Notes under the pieces: generated by a model
What the model was told of the DNA's origin: nothing
The model's database searches: none
The model's input: only the letters and a program-made list of their open reading frames with translations
In this document: positions 1 through 9,256 of the stretch, piece after piece
How the letters are laid out: each line of letters starts with the position of its first letter
How positions within the stretch are numbered: the first letter of the stretch is position 1
Assembly (NCBI GenBank): GCA_964236465.1
Contig: CAXSBZ010000001.1
Span: forward strand, 62,001 to 126,000
DNA length: 64,000 nucleotides
From: Mucilaginibacter_A sp964236465
Lineage (GTDB): Bacteria; Bacteroidota; Bacteroidia; Sphingobacteriales; Sphingobacteriaceae
Direction: 5' to 3'
Position numbers and translations under genes: made by a program

Positions 1-1116
1 AACGGCGAATTAATTAAAGAACATAGTAACATAAGAATAATTTCTAAAGTTATAGATTCGGATGAGCAATATTCTTTTACAAAGATTAAAAATGAAATAC
101 TTATTAGAAAGACGGATAAAGGGCGGCAAGAGATTCGAGCAACAATCTTTGAAGATGGTAGAGGAATAAACGTTCTCAATTTTCAACGCTATACATCTCC
201 GTCAGGCAAACCGCATGAAACATCTTTTTCATTTGTTGGAGATGAAATTGAAACATTATACAATTTCATTTACAATCTTAAATCAATACCAATAACAACA
301 TCCGCAAGCACAAGTATTAAAGATACTGATATTAAAAACGATCGATTTTCAACCGAAGATATAAAAGCTTTTATAATAGACCACCAAGAACTTCTCTCAG
401 AACTAATTTCGACTGAATTAACTAAAGAAGATATTGTTGCTTTAGGTTATCGGAAAAAGCAGTTAGAAATTTTTTACCGTTTACTACATGATAGAAGTTA
501 CTTTGATAGCTTAAAAATAAAATATGATGCGTTTGGAGATGAAGCTCTGTGGCAAAAGTTTTTTGAAAAAAACACATGGATTTTTGGATATGGCTTAAGT
601 TACGTTTTCAATACACCTTTAGAAAACAGTAAATTAGAGCAGGTTGTAGCAGGTTCTGATTTTAATAGTTCTGGAAAAAGAATAGATGCGTTGCTTAAAA
701 CTAAAGGGATTATAGAAAGCTTCTGCTTTGGCGAGATTAAAACACATGAAGCATTACTGTTAAAACCTATGACGAATCCTTATCGACCCGAAAGTTGGCA
801 AGTTTCTGATGAAATTACTGGTGCTATTGCTCAAGTGCAAAGAACTTTACAAAAATCAGTCAGCAATATTTCTACTAACACAATCATTAAAGATAAGCAG
901 GGTAATCCAACAGGTGAAAATATATTTTTATATTCACCAAAAGCATTTATTGTAATTGGAAGTTTATCTGAGTTTGAGACGAAAAATGGAATAAATGAGG
1001 ATAAATATTCATCATTTGAAATGTTTAGGCAAGGACTAAATAAAATTGAAATTATAACTTTCGATGAATTATATCAACGTGCGCTTTTTATAATTAAGAA
1101 TAGTGAAACAAAGTGA
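1..1116 (+). CDS. sduA: Shedu-type anti-phage nuclease SduA (DUF4263), 5' end missing
   Basis: The frame is open from base 1 to the TGA at 1114-1116, giving 371 residues with no start, so the gene begins outside the window. The C-terminal half matches the DUF4263 nuclease domain of Shedu defence proteins. It has a W-Q-K-F-F-E-K-N-T-W-I-F-G segment near residue 184, Asp in RIDALL (about 229), the E-I-K pair at 245-247 and the family pattern SDEITGAIAQVQ about 25 residues later. Asp, Glu and Lys make a PD-(D/E)XK nuclease core. The family acts as a single-gene phage defence. The first ~170 residues would be its variable sensor region. The gene is markedly AT-rich compared with its neighbours and is convergent with the M1 peptidase, with a 5-base gap. 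Transfer is inferred from composition and function. The family call is firm; the trigger cannot be read from the sequence. Confidence 0.87.
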   Translation, partial: NGELIKEHSNIRIISKVIDSDEQYSFTKIKNEILIRKTDKGRQEIRATIFEDGRGINVLNFQRYTSPSGKPHETSFSFVGDEIETLYNFIYNLKSIPITTSASTSIKDTDIKNDRFSTEDIKAFIIDHQELLSELISTELTKEDIVALGYRKKQLEIFYRLLHDRSYFDSLKIKYDAFGDEALWQKFFEKNTWIFGYGLSYVFNTPLENSKLEQVVAGSDFNSSGKRIDALLKTKGIIESFCFGEIKTHEALLLKPMTNPYRPESWQVSDEITGAIAQVQRTLQKSVSNISTNTIIKDKQGNPTGENIFLYSPKAFIVIGSLSEFETKNGINEDKYSSFEMFRQGLNKIEIITFDELYQRALFIIKNSETK

Positions 1117-1121
1117 TATTC

Positions 1122-3125
1122 TTACCTCACCTTCCAAACATTATTCCCCCGATTCACATCCGGCAAAACCCCATCCGGATCAACCTGAACTTGCACCACA
1201 TCCTGCGTAATTAGCATATCAAAAGTAACTGCTTTGTTTTGCAGCCAGGTTTCTACCGGGAAAGTTTGCCGTTGCTTGCTACCATCTTTTAAAGTGATTT
1301 CTACCGCAAAAGGCATCGCCATTTTTTCCAAGTTGGCAACCGTAATGCGGATGCTTCTTTTATCACCTATTTTTTGGTATTGTACATCGTGGATGGCCAA
1401 ATCCAGTTTCCAGTTGTTGTAAAACCAGCCTTTCCAAAACCAGTTCAAATCCTCTCCTGCCCCGTTTTCCATCGAACGGAAAAAATCATCCGGCCTTGGA
1501 TGTTTGTAAGCCCAATTTTGAATGTATTGCCGGAAAGCATAATCAAAACGATCTTTTCCCAATATTTGTTCACGCAGCAAAATCAAGCCGAAAGCAGGTT
1601 TGAAATAAGCAATCGGATGACGGTATTTTTCTTTGATCGCGTCCGCAGCGGTCATGATAATTGGTGCGTTGGGATCGAGAATAGTTGGCACAATTTCATC
1701 TGCCGGATTGCCTCCGCCGGGCGCATATTCGCCATCGCGCTTGGGCGCAAACTCGCCTTTGTTAAACACATCCGAAGCGTAAACATCTATAAACGTGTTG
1801 AAACCTTCGTCCATCCAGGCAAAACGGCGTTCGTTGCTGCCCACAATCATCGGGAACCAGTTGTGGCCAATTTCATGCGCCGTTACCCAAAAAAGTTCTT
1901 TGCCTTTATCCGTAATCCCGTCAAACACAATTCCCGGATATTCCATGCCGCCTGCCACGCCAGCTTCGTTAACCGCAACCGGCCAGGGATACACAAACCA
2001 TTGCTTGGAAAAATACTCGATGGAGCCTTTTAAATATTCGGTCGCGCGGCCCCAGGCATCGTTCCCGGCACTTTCTATCGGATAAACCGACATCGACATA
2101 CATTTTTTTCCTCCGGGGAGATTGACACGTGCCGCATCCCAGATGTAAGCATTGGAAGCACCGAAAGCCACGTCGCGCGTATTTTTCATCAAAAAATGCC
2201 AGGTTAAAGTTCCTTTTTGGATTGGGCGCGATGCCGGATCTTTTATCTCCGCAGCTGAGCGGATCATGATGGTTTTATCACTGTTTCTTGCTTTTTCAAG
2301 GAGAGAAATTTGTTTTGCCGTCAGCACGTCTTTCGGGTTTTGCAACTCGCCGGAACCAGCCACGATCATATCCCAGGGCACGTTCACTTTGTAATCAATA
2401 TCTCCATATTCTAAATAAAACTCACCGGCACCTAGAAAAGGCAATGTATCCCAACCGCTCGAATCATCATAAACACACAACCGCGGAAACCACTGTGCAA
2501 TCTCATAAATCTTGCCGTTTTTGGTTTGATTATAATCTGTACGGTTACCAAAAGCACCGGGAATTTGGTAATGATATTTGATTTGCAGAGCCACTTTGCC
2601 GCCGTTTCCCACCAGCGCATTTGGCAAACGGATTTGCATCCGCGTATCATTCACCACATAATTTACGGTTTGCGCTTTGCCGTTTACCATAATTTCTACC
2701 GATTCAAATTCGTAACCTTGAGTATGTTCGGTAGCGGCACGGCCGGTTACAAAGTTGGAGCGTGCTGTTTTTACATAGGTATTTTGGTCGAGCTGCAGCC
2801 ACAAATACGGCAAAGCCCCCGGACTGTTATTGGTATAAGATATATTTTCGGTAGCGGAAAGTGTTTTAGCTGAAGTATCGATTTTCGCATTTAACTGATA
2901 ATCAACCCGGTTCTGCCAGTATTTCGGTCCGGGAGAACCATCCGGCGCATGAACTTCATTTCCTTTTTCCATATAAAAATTGGGTGAAAATAATTCCTGC
3001 GGATTGTAGTTGGATGCAATGGTATCGTTTGGATTGTTTGCGCGCCTTCTTTGGGCATAAATAGAAGCCGTCAGCAGCATAATCAACGCAATGGCTGTGG
3101 CAAAAGAAGTATAAAACTTGTTCAT
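1122..3125 (-). CDS. Secreted M1 family zinc metallopeptidase
   Basis: A 667-residue aminopeptidase of the M1 (gluzincin) family, expected to trim peptides outside the cytoplasm. The ATG at 3125 starts a clear Sec signal peptide (MNKFYTSFATAIALIMLL, cleavage after IYAQ). A more upstream in-frame start would place charged sequence before it and is rejected. The zinc motif HEIGHNW lies near residue 416, followed by the WMDEGFNTF segment carrying the third ligand Glu. The exopeptidase loop reads GGMEYPG, in place of the classical GAMEN. The N-terminal third is the usual beta saddle. It is monocistronic, and its upstream gap carries the dispersed repeat. Substrate specificity cannot be deduced. 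Confidence 0.9.
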   Translation of the reverse strand: MNKFYTSFATAIALIMLLTASIYAQRRRANNPNDTIASNYNPQELFSPNFYMEKGNEVHAPDGSPGPKYWQNRVDYQLNAKIDTSAKTLSATENISYTNNSPGALPYLWLQLDQNTYVKTARSNFVTGRAATEHTQGYEFESVEIMVNGKAQTVNYVVNDTRMQIRLPNALVGNGGKVALQIKYHYQIPGAFGNRTDYNQTKNGKIYEIAQWFPRLCVYDDSSGWDTLPFLGAGEFYLEYGDIDYKVNVPWDMIVAGSGELQNPKDVLTAKQISLLEKARNSDKTIMIRSAAEIKDPASRPIQKGTLTWHFLMKNTRDVAFGASNAYIWDAARVNLPGGKKCMSMSVYPIESAGNDAWGRATEYLKGSIEYFSKQWFVYPWPVAVNEAGVAGGMEYPGIVFDGITDKGKELFWVTAHEIGHNWFPMIVGSNERRFAWMDEGFNTFIDVYASDVFNKGEFAPKRDGEYAPGGGNPADEIVPTILDPNAPIIMTAADAIKEKYRHPIAYFKPAFGLILLREQILGKDRFDYAFRQYIQNWAYKHPRPDDFFRSMENGAGEDLNWFWKGWFYNNWKLDLAIHDVQYQKIGDKRSIRITVANLEKMAMPFAVEITLKDGSKQRQTFPVETWLQNKAVTFDMLITQDVVQVQVDPDGVLPDVNRGNNVWKVR

Positions 3126-3173
3126 GGTTTGGGTAGAAATTTGAACAAGCAAGATAGCGCGTTCTTAGCCAAA

Positions 3174-3317
3174 ATGCTTCTTTTATCGGTATAAAATCGG
3201 CTTTGTCATCCTGAACTTGTTTCAGGATCTCTCTTGCAGGATCGCAGCCTTTTTGATGAGATGCCGAAACAAGTTCGGCATGACAACAACCAATGCTTCT
3301 TTTGTCGGCATAAAATC
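3174..3317. repeat. Composite repeat: palindromic repeat between two direct ATGCTTCTTTT motifs
   Basis: ATGCTTCTTTTATC at 3174-3187 and ATGCTTCTTTTGTC at 3293-3306 are direct copies, each followed by a TAAAATC tail. Between them, 3205-3284 holds a different repeat. Its left part carries CTGAACTTGTTTCAGGATCT and its right part GATGCCGAAACAAGTTCGGC, a palindromic type seen between genes in many bacteria. The same arrangement recurs at 45867-45993. Confidence 0.85.
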
Positions 3318-3358
3318 ATCAAAACCAATATTAAGTTCGATCAATTTACAACTGCTGT

Positions 3359-5338
3359 TTATCGTGCGATCAGCAGCCAGCCAGACAGTTTCGGCAGGTT
3401 GTCTTCCTTTAAATCAATCACATAATAATACGTGCCGACTGATAGTGGCTTGTAATTATAAGTTCCGTTCCAGGCTTTGGAATAGCCGATACTATAAAAA
3501 ACCTGCTGGCCATAGCGGTTGTAAATGCTTACCACAGCATTCGGGTAATTGCTGATATTGCCAATGTTCCAATAATCATTTATCCCGTCATTATTTGGGG
3601 TAAAAGTATTCGGAATGCCCAACTTTTTATATACCCTGATAAAAACAGTACTGGTGCTTTCGCCGCAGCCCATTGCCGCCAATACGTGCAAGGTATACGT
3701 GATATCGCCGGTTGGCGTGGCAATCGGCATCAACAAGTTGGCATTATCAAGATAGGAAGCAGGCGTCCAAACGGTACTTGCATAGCTGCCGGTTGCTTTT
3801 CCTTGTAACTTAACACTTTGTCCTTCAAATATTTTGAATGATTTTCCTGCATCCGCCAGAGGCTTTTTCAACACCGTGATTGTGAGTGAAGCCGTTGGTG
3901 CCACATCCGGGCAACCATCATTATAAGCCGAAACTAAATAAGTAGTAGTTACAGCCGGCGACGCTAAGGGATTGGCAATATCTGCATGATCCAAGCCGGC
4001 TGCCGGCGACCATTTATAGTGCGTAACATTGGTGCCGATAGCATTTAGTTGTACCGAGCTGCCTTCGCAAACTGTTATATCAGTTAATGGTGCTACAGAT
4101 GGTGGCGGATAAACGGTAACCTGCGTTTGCTGAAGAGTAGAACAGCCGTGGTTAGCAACCGTTACATAATATGTTCCATTGTTGCTGATGCCGGCACTAT
4201 TGCTAACCAAGGGGCTACTTTGTGTTGAAGTAAAATTGTTCGGGCCGGTCCATTGGTAACTATCGCCTCCGGCAGCACTTAAATACAATTGCTGCCCTGC
4301 ACAAGTATGGGTTGATGGTGCAACCGTGATGGCCGGCGGCGCATAAACATTGATGGTAAGCGGATAAGAATAAATCCGGCAAGCTTCCGAGCCAACTTGT
4401 GCCTGGTTCAATATCCCCAGCCGATACTGGTAGGTTCCGGCAGCAGTATTTTGCAGGCTGACAGGCAGCGTTGCAGATTTTGCCCCAACAATATCAACCC
4501 ATCCTGAGCCATCGTTATAGTTTTGCTGCCATTGATAATCGGGGTTTGAATATCCGCTTTGGGCAGAAACCAGCGTATAATTTAAATTATCATGAACACA
4601 GGCACTTTTGGAAGCGTTGTCTGTCGGCACACCGAAACCGATCTGGATTAATTCTCCGCAGGGGCTGAAAGTGATGTCATCCATTGCAAAATCATTGCCC
4701 AAACCGCCGGGCGCATTGTTTATTATCTTGATTACCAAATCTTCACCGGTTGCAGTCGATTTAAAAAAACCGCCATATTGCGTAAAAATGATCGGATCGT
4801 TTTCTTTGATGGCAGGAATATCACCTGTATTAAAACTGCCCAGCAAAGTACCGCTTACGGATTCTATCCGAAAGGTGATATTGGGCTTAACATAGTTTTT
4901 TGTAAAAGGCAAATCCCGCAAAATATTCATGATATAAGCCCCAAAAAAATAGGTTGTACTGGGGCAGAGTTTGCTGCCGTCAACTTTTTTAGTGTAGAAA
5001 ATGCTTGGCGAATAAGACGCGTTAACCAACATAAAATACCCGAATTTATCTCCTGTATGATCATGTCCAATGGTTTGCCAGGTGGCACCTTTGCATGAAG
5101 AACCCATTGATGTTATGATGGTATAAGTTTCATCATTTCCGCCGCAATTATCAGCTGCGTATTGTAAATTGGTTTCCCCATTTTGAAGGGCAGTACCTAA
5201 ACCGTAGGTTTTACCGGCACCAAAAGTTTCTTTGATAACCGGCTCGCCCAGGCTTCCGGTGCAGGTTTGTGCAGTAGTATTAAAGTTTAAAGCAAGGGCA
5301 AAAAGTAAGCTCAGGAAAAAATGATAAATAAAACGCAT
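3359..5338 (-). CDS. Secreted Ig/PKD-like protein with type B T9SS C-terminal sorting domain
   Basis: A 659-residue surface or secreted protein. Residues 1-24 are a Sec signal peptide ending in NTTAQT. The middle contains repeated Ig/PKD-like modules with SVQLNAIGT- and SVKLQGKATG-type strands. The last ~85 residues are the gliding-motility-associated (CHU_C, type B) sorting domain: IPNTFTPNNDGINDYWNIG, then IYNRYGQQVF and WNGTYN. Such domains send proteins through the type IX secretion system to the cell surface. The N-terminal part (NLQYAADNCGG, then FFGAYIMN) resembles other Bacteroidota adhesin-like proteins, but no enzyme motif is visible. Its role as an adhesin is inference. Confidence 0.85.
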   Translation of the reverse strand: MRFIYHFFLSLLFALALNFNTTAQTCTGSLGEPVIKETFGAGKTYGLGTALQNGETNLQYAADNCGGNDETYTIITSMGSSCKGATWQTIGHDHTGDKFGYFMLVNASYSPSIFYTKKVDGSKLCPSTTYFFGAYIMNILRDLPFTKNYVKPNITFRIESVSGTLLGSFNTGDIPAIKENDPIIFTQYGGFFKSTATGEDLVIKIINNAPGGLGNDFAMDDITFSPCGELIQIGFGVPTDNASKSACVHDNLNYTLVSAQSGYSNPDYQWQQNYNDGSGWVDIVGAKSATLPVSLQNTAAGTYQYRLGILNQAQVGSEACRIYSYPLTINVYAPPAITVAPSTHTCAGQQLYLSAAGGDSYQWTGPNNFTSTQSSPLVSNSAGISNNGTYYVTVANHGCSTLQQTQVTVYPPPSVAPLTDITVCEGSSVQLNAIGTNVTHYKWSPAAGLDHADIANPLASPAVTTTYLVSAYNDGCPDVAPTASLTITVLKKPLADAGKSFKIFEGQSVKLQGKATGSYASTVWTPASYLDNANLLMPIATPTGDITYTLHVLAAMGCGESTSTVFIRVYKKLGIPNTFTPNNDGINDYWNIGNISNYPNAVVSIYNRYGQQVFYSIGYSKAWNGTYNYKPLSVGTYYYVIDLKEDNLPKLSGWLLIAR

Positions 5339-5425
5339 TTAAGTTGATCCGCAGGGTAATGTGCGTACCGAAGTTAACGTTTTTTCAGATAATTTTAAAC
5401 AGCAGCAATCGGGTTTTGCAGCAGC

Positions 5426-5704
5426 ATGCTTCTTTTATCTACCTAAAATTGGATTTTACCTTGATGATATCCATCCAATAATCCTTAAATATGACTAATC
5501 CAAATGCTGATACTTCTTTTATCTACCTAAAATTGAATTTCACCTTGATGATATTCATCCAATAATCCTTAAATCTAACTAATACAAATGCTGATACTTC
5601 TTTTATCTACCTAAAATTGGATTTTACCTTGATGATATTCATCCAATAATCCTTAAATCTGACTAATCCAAATGCTGATACTTCTTTTATCCACCTAAAA
5701 ATCA
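5426..5704. repeat. 84-bp tandem repeat, three full units plus a partial fourth
   Basis: Units begin at 5426, 5510, 5594 and 5678, exactly 84 bp apart. Each opens with ATRCTTCTTTTATC followed by a TAAAATTGGATTTTACC-type stretch and ends with ATCCAAATGCTG. Copies 2-4 start ATACTT; the first starts ATGCTT. The fourth is cut after about 27 bases, just before the stop codon of the next gene. No right-hand inverted arm is present. It lies between two minus-strand genes and codes for nothing visible. Confidence 0.92.
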
Positions 5705-5708
5705 GAGT

Positions 5709-6599
5709 TTACTTTGGCGTTTGATAATGATAAATCGGCGCATATTTGCCTTCACTCGTTGTGTAATAGCCTTTTCCGTCTGGCGTAAAACCGATTGCTT
5801 CGCCTTGTTTTTCGGCTGTATAAGGCAATTCGGCAGGGTTTTGCTGCAAAGTTTTCCAAACAGGTATTCCGGGCAATCTTTTCCAGTAATAAACCTTTTG
5901 GTAGCTTTTCAACAGAATTTTACTGCCGTCCGCAGCAATATCGCCAGCCGTAATCCACTTCAGCAATGGCAAACCTTTAAAATGAATTTTGCATCTTTTC
6001 TGCAACAAAATTGTACTGGTAAAAGAAGCATTGAGCGGCGCAGTGTAAACGCCAACCGAATCTTCGCGTTTGGTTACAATGTACAGCAAACGCTCCGCCG
6101 GATCAACCATCAGCGTTTCCGCATCGTGTGCGCCATCGGGATATTTGAGGTGGATAATATTGGGTTTTAAAGTAGCTTTAGATTTATTTCCGTCGATCAC
6201 CGGCTCCAAAAAACGATAAACATTGATGGATTGCCGTGCTTTATGGTTATCGCCAATATCACCCAGATAAATATAACTTTTGCCCTTTTCCGTTCCCGGC
6301 CCAACCGCAATATCCTCACAATCAATTACATTGGCAGCAGGATTTTTCGGATCAGCTTTAAAATAAAAAGTTTCTTTCAGTTGCCCGTTTGGGCTGATGG
6401 CAAAAAAACGGCTCGTATCGCCGCTGTCATTATGCACATACAAAATATTTTTGTTGGTATGGGAAGATGCAATTCCGGAGATTTCATCCATTTCCGGGTC
6501 TTTCAGCGTGTTTTGGTTTTGGGCGAAAACCATCCGTACGGTAACCAAAATTATGGCACCGACAGCTATCATATTAAAATACTTTTGTTTGAATTTCAT
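5709..6599 (-). CDS. Secreted beta-propeller-like protein of unknown function
   Basis: A 296-residue protein with a hydrophobic N-terminal export signal (residues ~8-26, ending VFAQ). The body looks like repeated propeller blades: EISGIASSHTNKNILYVHND, DCEDIAVGPG, YIYLGDIGDN and GEAIGFTPDGKGYYTTSE. This resembles the SdiA-regulated/esterase-like propeller proteins of Bacteroidota. No catalytic motif stands out. The start is 3 bases downstream of the corA stop, so it is almost certainly the last gene of the wbqC-like/corA operon. It may be a periplasmic partner, but that is only inferred from position. Confidence 0.65.
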   Translation of the reverse strand: MKFKQKYFNMIAVGAIILVTVRMVFAQNQNTLKDPEMDEISGIASSHTNKNILYVHNDSGDTSRFFAISPNGQLKETFYFKADPKNPAANVIDCEDIAVGPGTEKGKSYIYLGDIGDNHKARQSINVYRFLEPVIDGNKSKATLKPNIIHLKYPDGAHDAETLMVDPAERLLYIVTKREDSVGVYTAPLNASFTSTILLQKRCKIHFKGLPLLKWITAGDIAADGSKILLKSYQKVYYWKRLPGIPVWKTLQQNPAELPYTAEKQGEAIGFTPDGKGYYTTSEGKYAPIYHYQTPK

Positions 6600-6602
6600 T
6601 TT

Positions 6603-7730
6603 TTAGGATTTGTTGAACCAGCCTTTCCGCCAGAAAAACACAAACTGGACTACGGCAATAACCAGCATCACCAGCAGCGCATACAAATAACCATGCGGCT
6701 GGTACAATTCGGGCAGGTTATTAGGCATTACTTTGTTCGTAACCGGGTCCACGCGAGCAAAGTTCATTCCATAAATACCGGCAATAAACGTGAGCGGAAT
6801 AAAAATGGAGGAGATGATCGTGAGCACTTTCATGATCTCGTTCATCCGGTTGCTGATAAGCGAAAGGTACATATCCACAATGCTGGACGTGATCTCTTTG
6901 TTGCTCTCGATCAGGTCGATCACCTGGATGCAATGGTCGTAAGCATCGCGCAAATACAATTTATCGGTTTGGGTGATGAGCGGGTTTTCGGTGCGGATCA
7001 TGTCGTTAATTTTGTCCCGTTCCGGCCACACGGCACGACGCAGCAGGATCATGCCGCGTTTGATCTGCTGCGATTCATACATGATCGTGCGGTCCGGTTC
7101 CTGATACAGCCGGTCTTCCAGCAAATCCAACGAATCGCCTACTTTGTTTAGCAGGTCAAAATAGCGGTCTATCACCGTATCCGTCAGCGCATAAGCCAGA
7201 TAGCCGGAGCCGCCGGTCCGGATAAAGCCTTTTCCGGCAGCCAACCGTTTTTTTACGCCTTCAAAATACTCCTCATGCGTTTCCTGAAAACTAATGATGA
7301 TATTTTCCTTCACCAAAACAGAAAGCTGGTAATTTTCAATCGCCTCCTCTTTGTGGTAATGCAGCAGCCTGCTCGTCAAAAAAACGTACGTTTCATATTC
7401 ATCAAATTTGGGCCGCTGCTGGGTATGTGCAATATCTTCCAGCACCAAACGGTTAATTTCCAACTTTGTACCGATCTGTTCAATCAAGTTCTGATCGCCT
7501 AAACCTTTTACCAAAACCCAGTGCGTGTGCTGGTCGCAGGCCTTCATCTGATCCAAAACCACGGCCATATCCTCGCCTTTACTTTCTTTTATTTCCGTTT
7601 GATTGTAAGAATAAATTTCGATCAGCGGTTTCAAAGCATCTTTAGAAATGCTCACCGATCCCGGCATCTCGCCGATGGTGGTATCGTGTTTGGAGGCTTT
7701 AATCCTGAAACGTTTAATTTTTTTTGTCAT
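6603..7730 (-). CDS. corA: CorA-family magnesium/cobalt transporter
   Basis: A 375-residue inner-membrane divalent-cation channel. The large N-terminal part is cytoplasmic (funnel and long helices, residues 1-~305). Two transmembrane helices follow at the C-terminus, separated by the signature Y-G-M-N-F near residue 323, the selectivity motif of CorA. The tail is basic (FFWRKGWFNKS), typical of the second helix exit. The start ATG overlaps the stop of the preceding WbqC-like gene by one base (TAATG), so the two are translationally coupled. The family forms pentamers that carry Mg2+ into the cell. Confidence 0.95.
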   Translation of the reverse strand: MTKKIKRFRIKASKHDTTIGEMPGSVSISKDALKPLIEIYSYNQTEIKESKGEDMAVVLDQMKACDQHTHWVLVKGLGDQNLIEQIGTKLEINRLVLEDIAHTQQRPKFDEYETYVFLTSRLLHYHKEEAIENYQLSVLVKENIIISFQETHEEYFEGVKKRLAAGKGFIRTGGSGYLAYALTDTVIDRYFDLLNKVGDSLDLLEDRLYQEPDRTIMYESQQIKRGMILLRRAVWPERDKINDMIRTENPLITQTDKLYLRDAYDHCIQVIDLIESNKEITSSIVDMYLSLISNRMNEIMKVLTIISSIFIPLTFIAGIYGMNFARVDPVTNKVMPNNLPELYQPHGYLYALLVMLVIAVVQFVFFWRKGWFNKS

Positions 7731-8341
7731 TACAGATAATTGGAAGCATTTGGCCCCTGGTTAAAAAGCAAGTCGGCAATGCTGAGGTTTTTGAGAAATC
7801 CCTGCCGGTCGTCAAACACTTGAAAGTATGTTTTTTGCTGAAAAGCATAAGCTTGTTTTGGGTTGATATTTTTACGGAAATCAACTCCGGACGGATCAGT
7901 CAGATATTCAGTTGTAAAATTGATTTCAGTTTTTATTTTTAATGATTTCAACAAAAGCTGCAGCAAAGCTTCATTGTAATCAAACAGAAAATCAAACTTT
8001 TTTTGGGTATAAAAAGGCGCAAAATCTGTTTCATAATACTCGAAATAAGCAGAACTTCGGTAACAGGTTTGCAAACTCAGCCAATGCAGCCGCTGCCAAT
8101 CAAAATCATAACTTATCTTGACATCTTTTATTTTGGTGTGGTTTTTTGAACCTTTTGTAACCGGTACAACCAGCGTTAGCCTGCCGTCCGGCGAACAGAT
8201 TTCGGCCCGATTGCGGTAAGTTTGTTTGGGGAAATGCTCTTTTTGTTCGATCAGAAAATTGTTTTTATGCTGAAGCAATTCTGAAAAAAAAGCAACCGGC
8301 GGCAAGTAAAACAACGGGAAAATTGCAGCATTGTCGACCAT
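7730..8341 (-). CDS. WbqC-like family protein
   Basis: A 203-residue protein of the WbqC-like family, often found near surface-polysaccharide genes and of unknown biochemistry. The ATG at 8341 gives MVDNAAIFPLFYLPPVAFF, the usual family opening. The open frame extends 149 codons further upstream, but that stretch runs antisense through the acyltransferase gene and has unlike composition, so it is rejected. Family-type segments include LTLVVPVTKG and SLQTCYRSSAYFEYY. It is divergent from the acyltransferase with a 36-bp gap and coupled to corA downstream. Confidence 0.8.
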   Translation of the reverse strand: MVDNAAIFPLFYLPPVAFFSELLQHKNNFLIEQKEHFPKQTYRNRAEICSPDGRLTLVVPVTKGSKNHTKIKDVKISYDFDWQRLHWLSLQTCYRSSAYFEYYETDFAPFYTQKKFDFLFDYNEALLQLLLKSLKIKTEINFTTEYLTDPSGVDFRKNINPKQAYAFQQKTYFQVFDDRQGFLKNLSIADLLFNQGPNASNYL

Positions 8342-8355
8342 AAATGATAAGTTTG
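8323..8355 (+). promoter_or_regulatory. Putative Bacteroidota housekeeping promoter
   Basis: TTG at 8323-8325, a 22-base spacer and TAAGTTTG at 8348-8355 approximate the Bacteroidota consensus TTG-N19-21-TAnnTTTG. The acyltransferase ATG follows 22 bases later. The spacer is one base long for the consensus. Confidence 0.45.
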
Positions 8356-8377
8356 TGTTCAAATTTCTGCCAAAACG

Positions 8378-9256
8378 ATGATCATTAAGGCACTCACGAA
8401 AGTAGCCATTTTCTTTTTGTACCTGCTCTCGCTGCTGCCTTTTTGGGTTTTGTACCTGCTTTCGGATGCTGTTTTTATCATACTTTTTTATGTGGTTCGT
8501 TATCGCCGCAAAGTGGTTCAGGAAAATCTGCAAAACGCTTTCCCCGAAAAAACCGAAACGGAACGCAATCAAATTGAGCGGAAGTTCTTTAGTTTTCTGG
8601 CCGATCTGATGGTGGAAGCAGTGAAACTGATCAGCATTTCCGAACGTCAGCTTAAAAAACATTTTACCCTGAACAATCCCGAATTCCTGGATACTGTTTT
8701 TAGCAGGCAAAAAAGTGCGTTGGGTGCATTGGGTCATTATGGCAACTGGGAAATGGCGGCACAAATCCTGGGTTTTTCTACCAAACAAAAGAAATTATTC
8801 ATTTATAAACCCATTGAAAATGAAGCTGTTGATGGCTTTATCAAAAATATGCGTTCTCGTTTTGGTTCGATCCCGGTCGCGATGAAAGCAACTTTGCGGA
8901 CATTGATCCAGTTGAAAAACGAACCCAAACTAACCGTTTTTGTGAGCGATCAAACGCCTGTGCGGGAAGAAACGCAATACTTTACCACGTTTTTGAACCA
9001 GCCGACAGCCGTTTTTCTGGGAATTGAAAAGATGGCGAAAATGATGAACGATCCGGTGATTTTTTGTGATATCCGCGTACTGAAAAGAGGCTATTATTCC
9101 TGTACCTTCGTGCCCTTGATTGAGGAACCGAAATTGGCTGCCGAACATGAAATTACCGATGCGCATGTGCAATATCTGGAAAAAGTGATCCGTGAGGAAC
9201 CGGCCTACTGGCTTTGGTCGCACAGGAGATGGAAATTTAAACCGGAAATCCATTAA
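8378..9256 (+). CDS. LpxL/HtrB-type lipid A biosynthesis acyltransferase
   Basis: A 292-residue membrane-anchored acyltransferase, expected to add a secondary acyl chain to lipid A at the inner-membrane face. Residues ~8-40 are hydrophobic, followed by RYRRKVVQENLQNAFPE, a standard family segment. The catalytic H-x4-E motif is HYGNWE at 120-125. The C-terminus carries WLWSHRRWKF, the conserved end block. Its stop overlaps the next ATG (TAATG), so it forms an operon with the GT2 gene, a pairing that suits lipopolysaccharide or surface-glycan assembly. A related lysophospholipid acyltransferase role cannot be excluded. Confidence 0.85.
   Translation: MIIKALTKVAIFFLYLLSLLPFWVLYLLSDAVFIILFYVVRYRRKVVQENLQNAFPEKTETERNQIERKFFSFLADLMVEAVKLISISERQLKKHFTLNNPEFLDTVFSRQKSALGALGHYGNWEMAAQILGFSTKQKKLFIYKPIENEAVDGFIKNMRSRFGSIPVAMKATLRTLIQLKNEPKLTVFVSDQTPVREETQYFTTFLNQPTAVFLGIEKMAKMMNDPVIFCDIRVLKRGYYSCTFVPLIEEPKLAAEHEITDAHVQYLEKVIREEPAYWLWSHRRWKFKPEIH

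Noticed and set aside
1374..2033. A 219-codon plus-strand open frame opposite the M1 peptidase gene
   Set aside because: The minus-strand peptidase has intact HEIGH and signal peptide; the antisense frame has no family pattern.
5426..5704. CRISPR array
   Set aside because: The 84-bp units are contiguous with no variable spacers and no cas genes are present.
8342..8788. A 149-codon N-terminal extension of the WbqC-like protein
   Set aside because: It is antisense to the acyltransferase coding region and has atypical residue use; the family start is at 8341.
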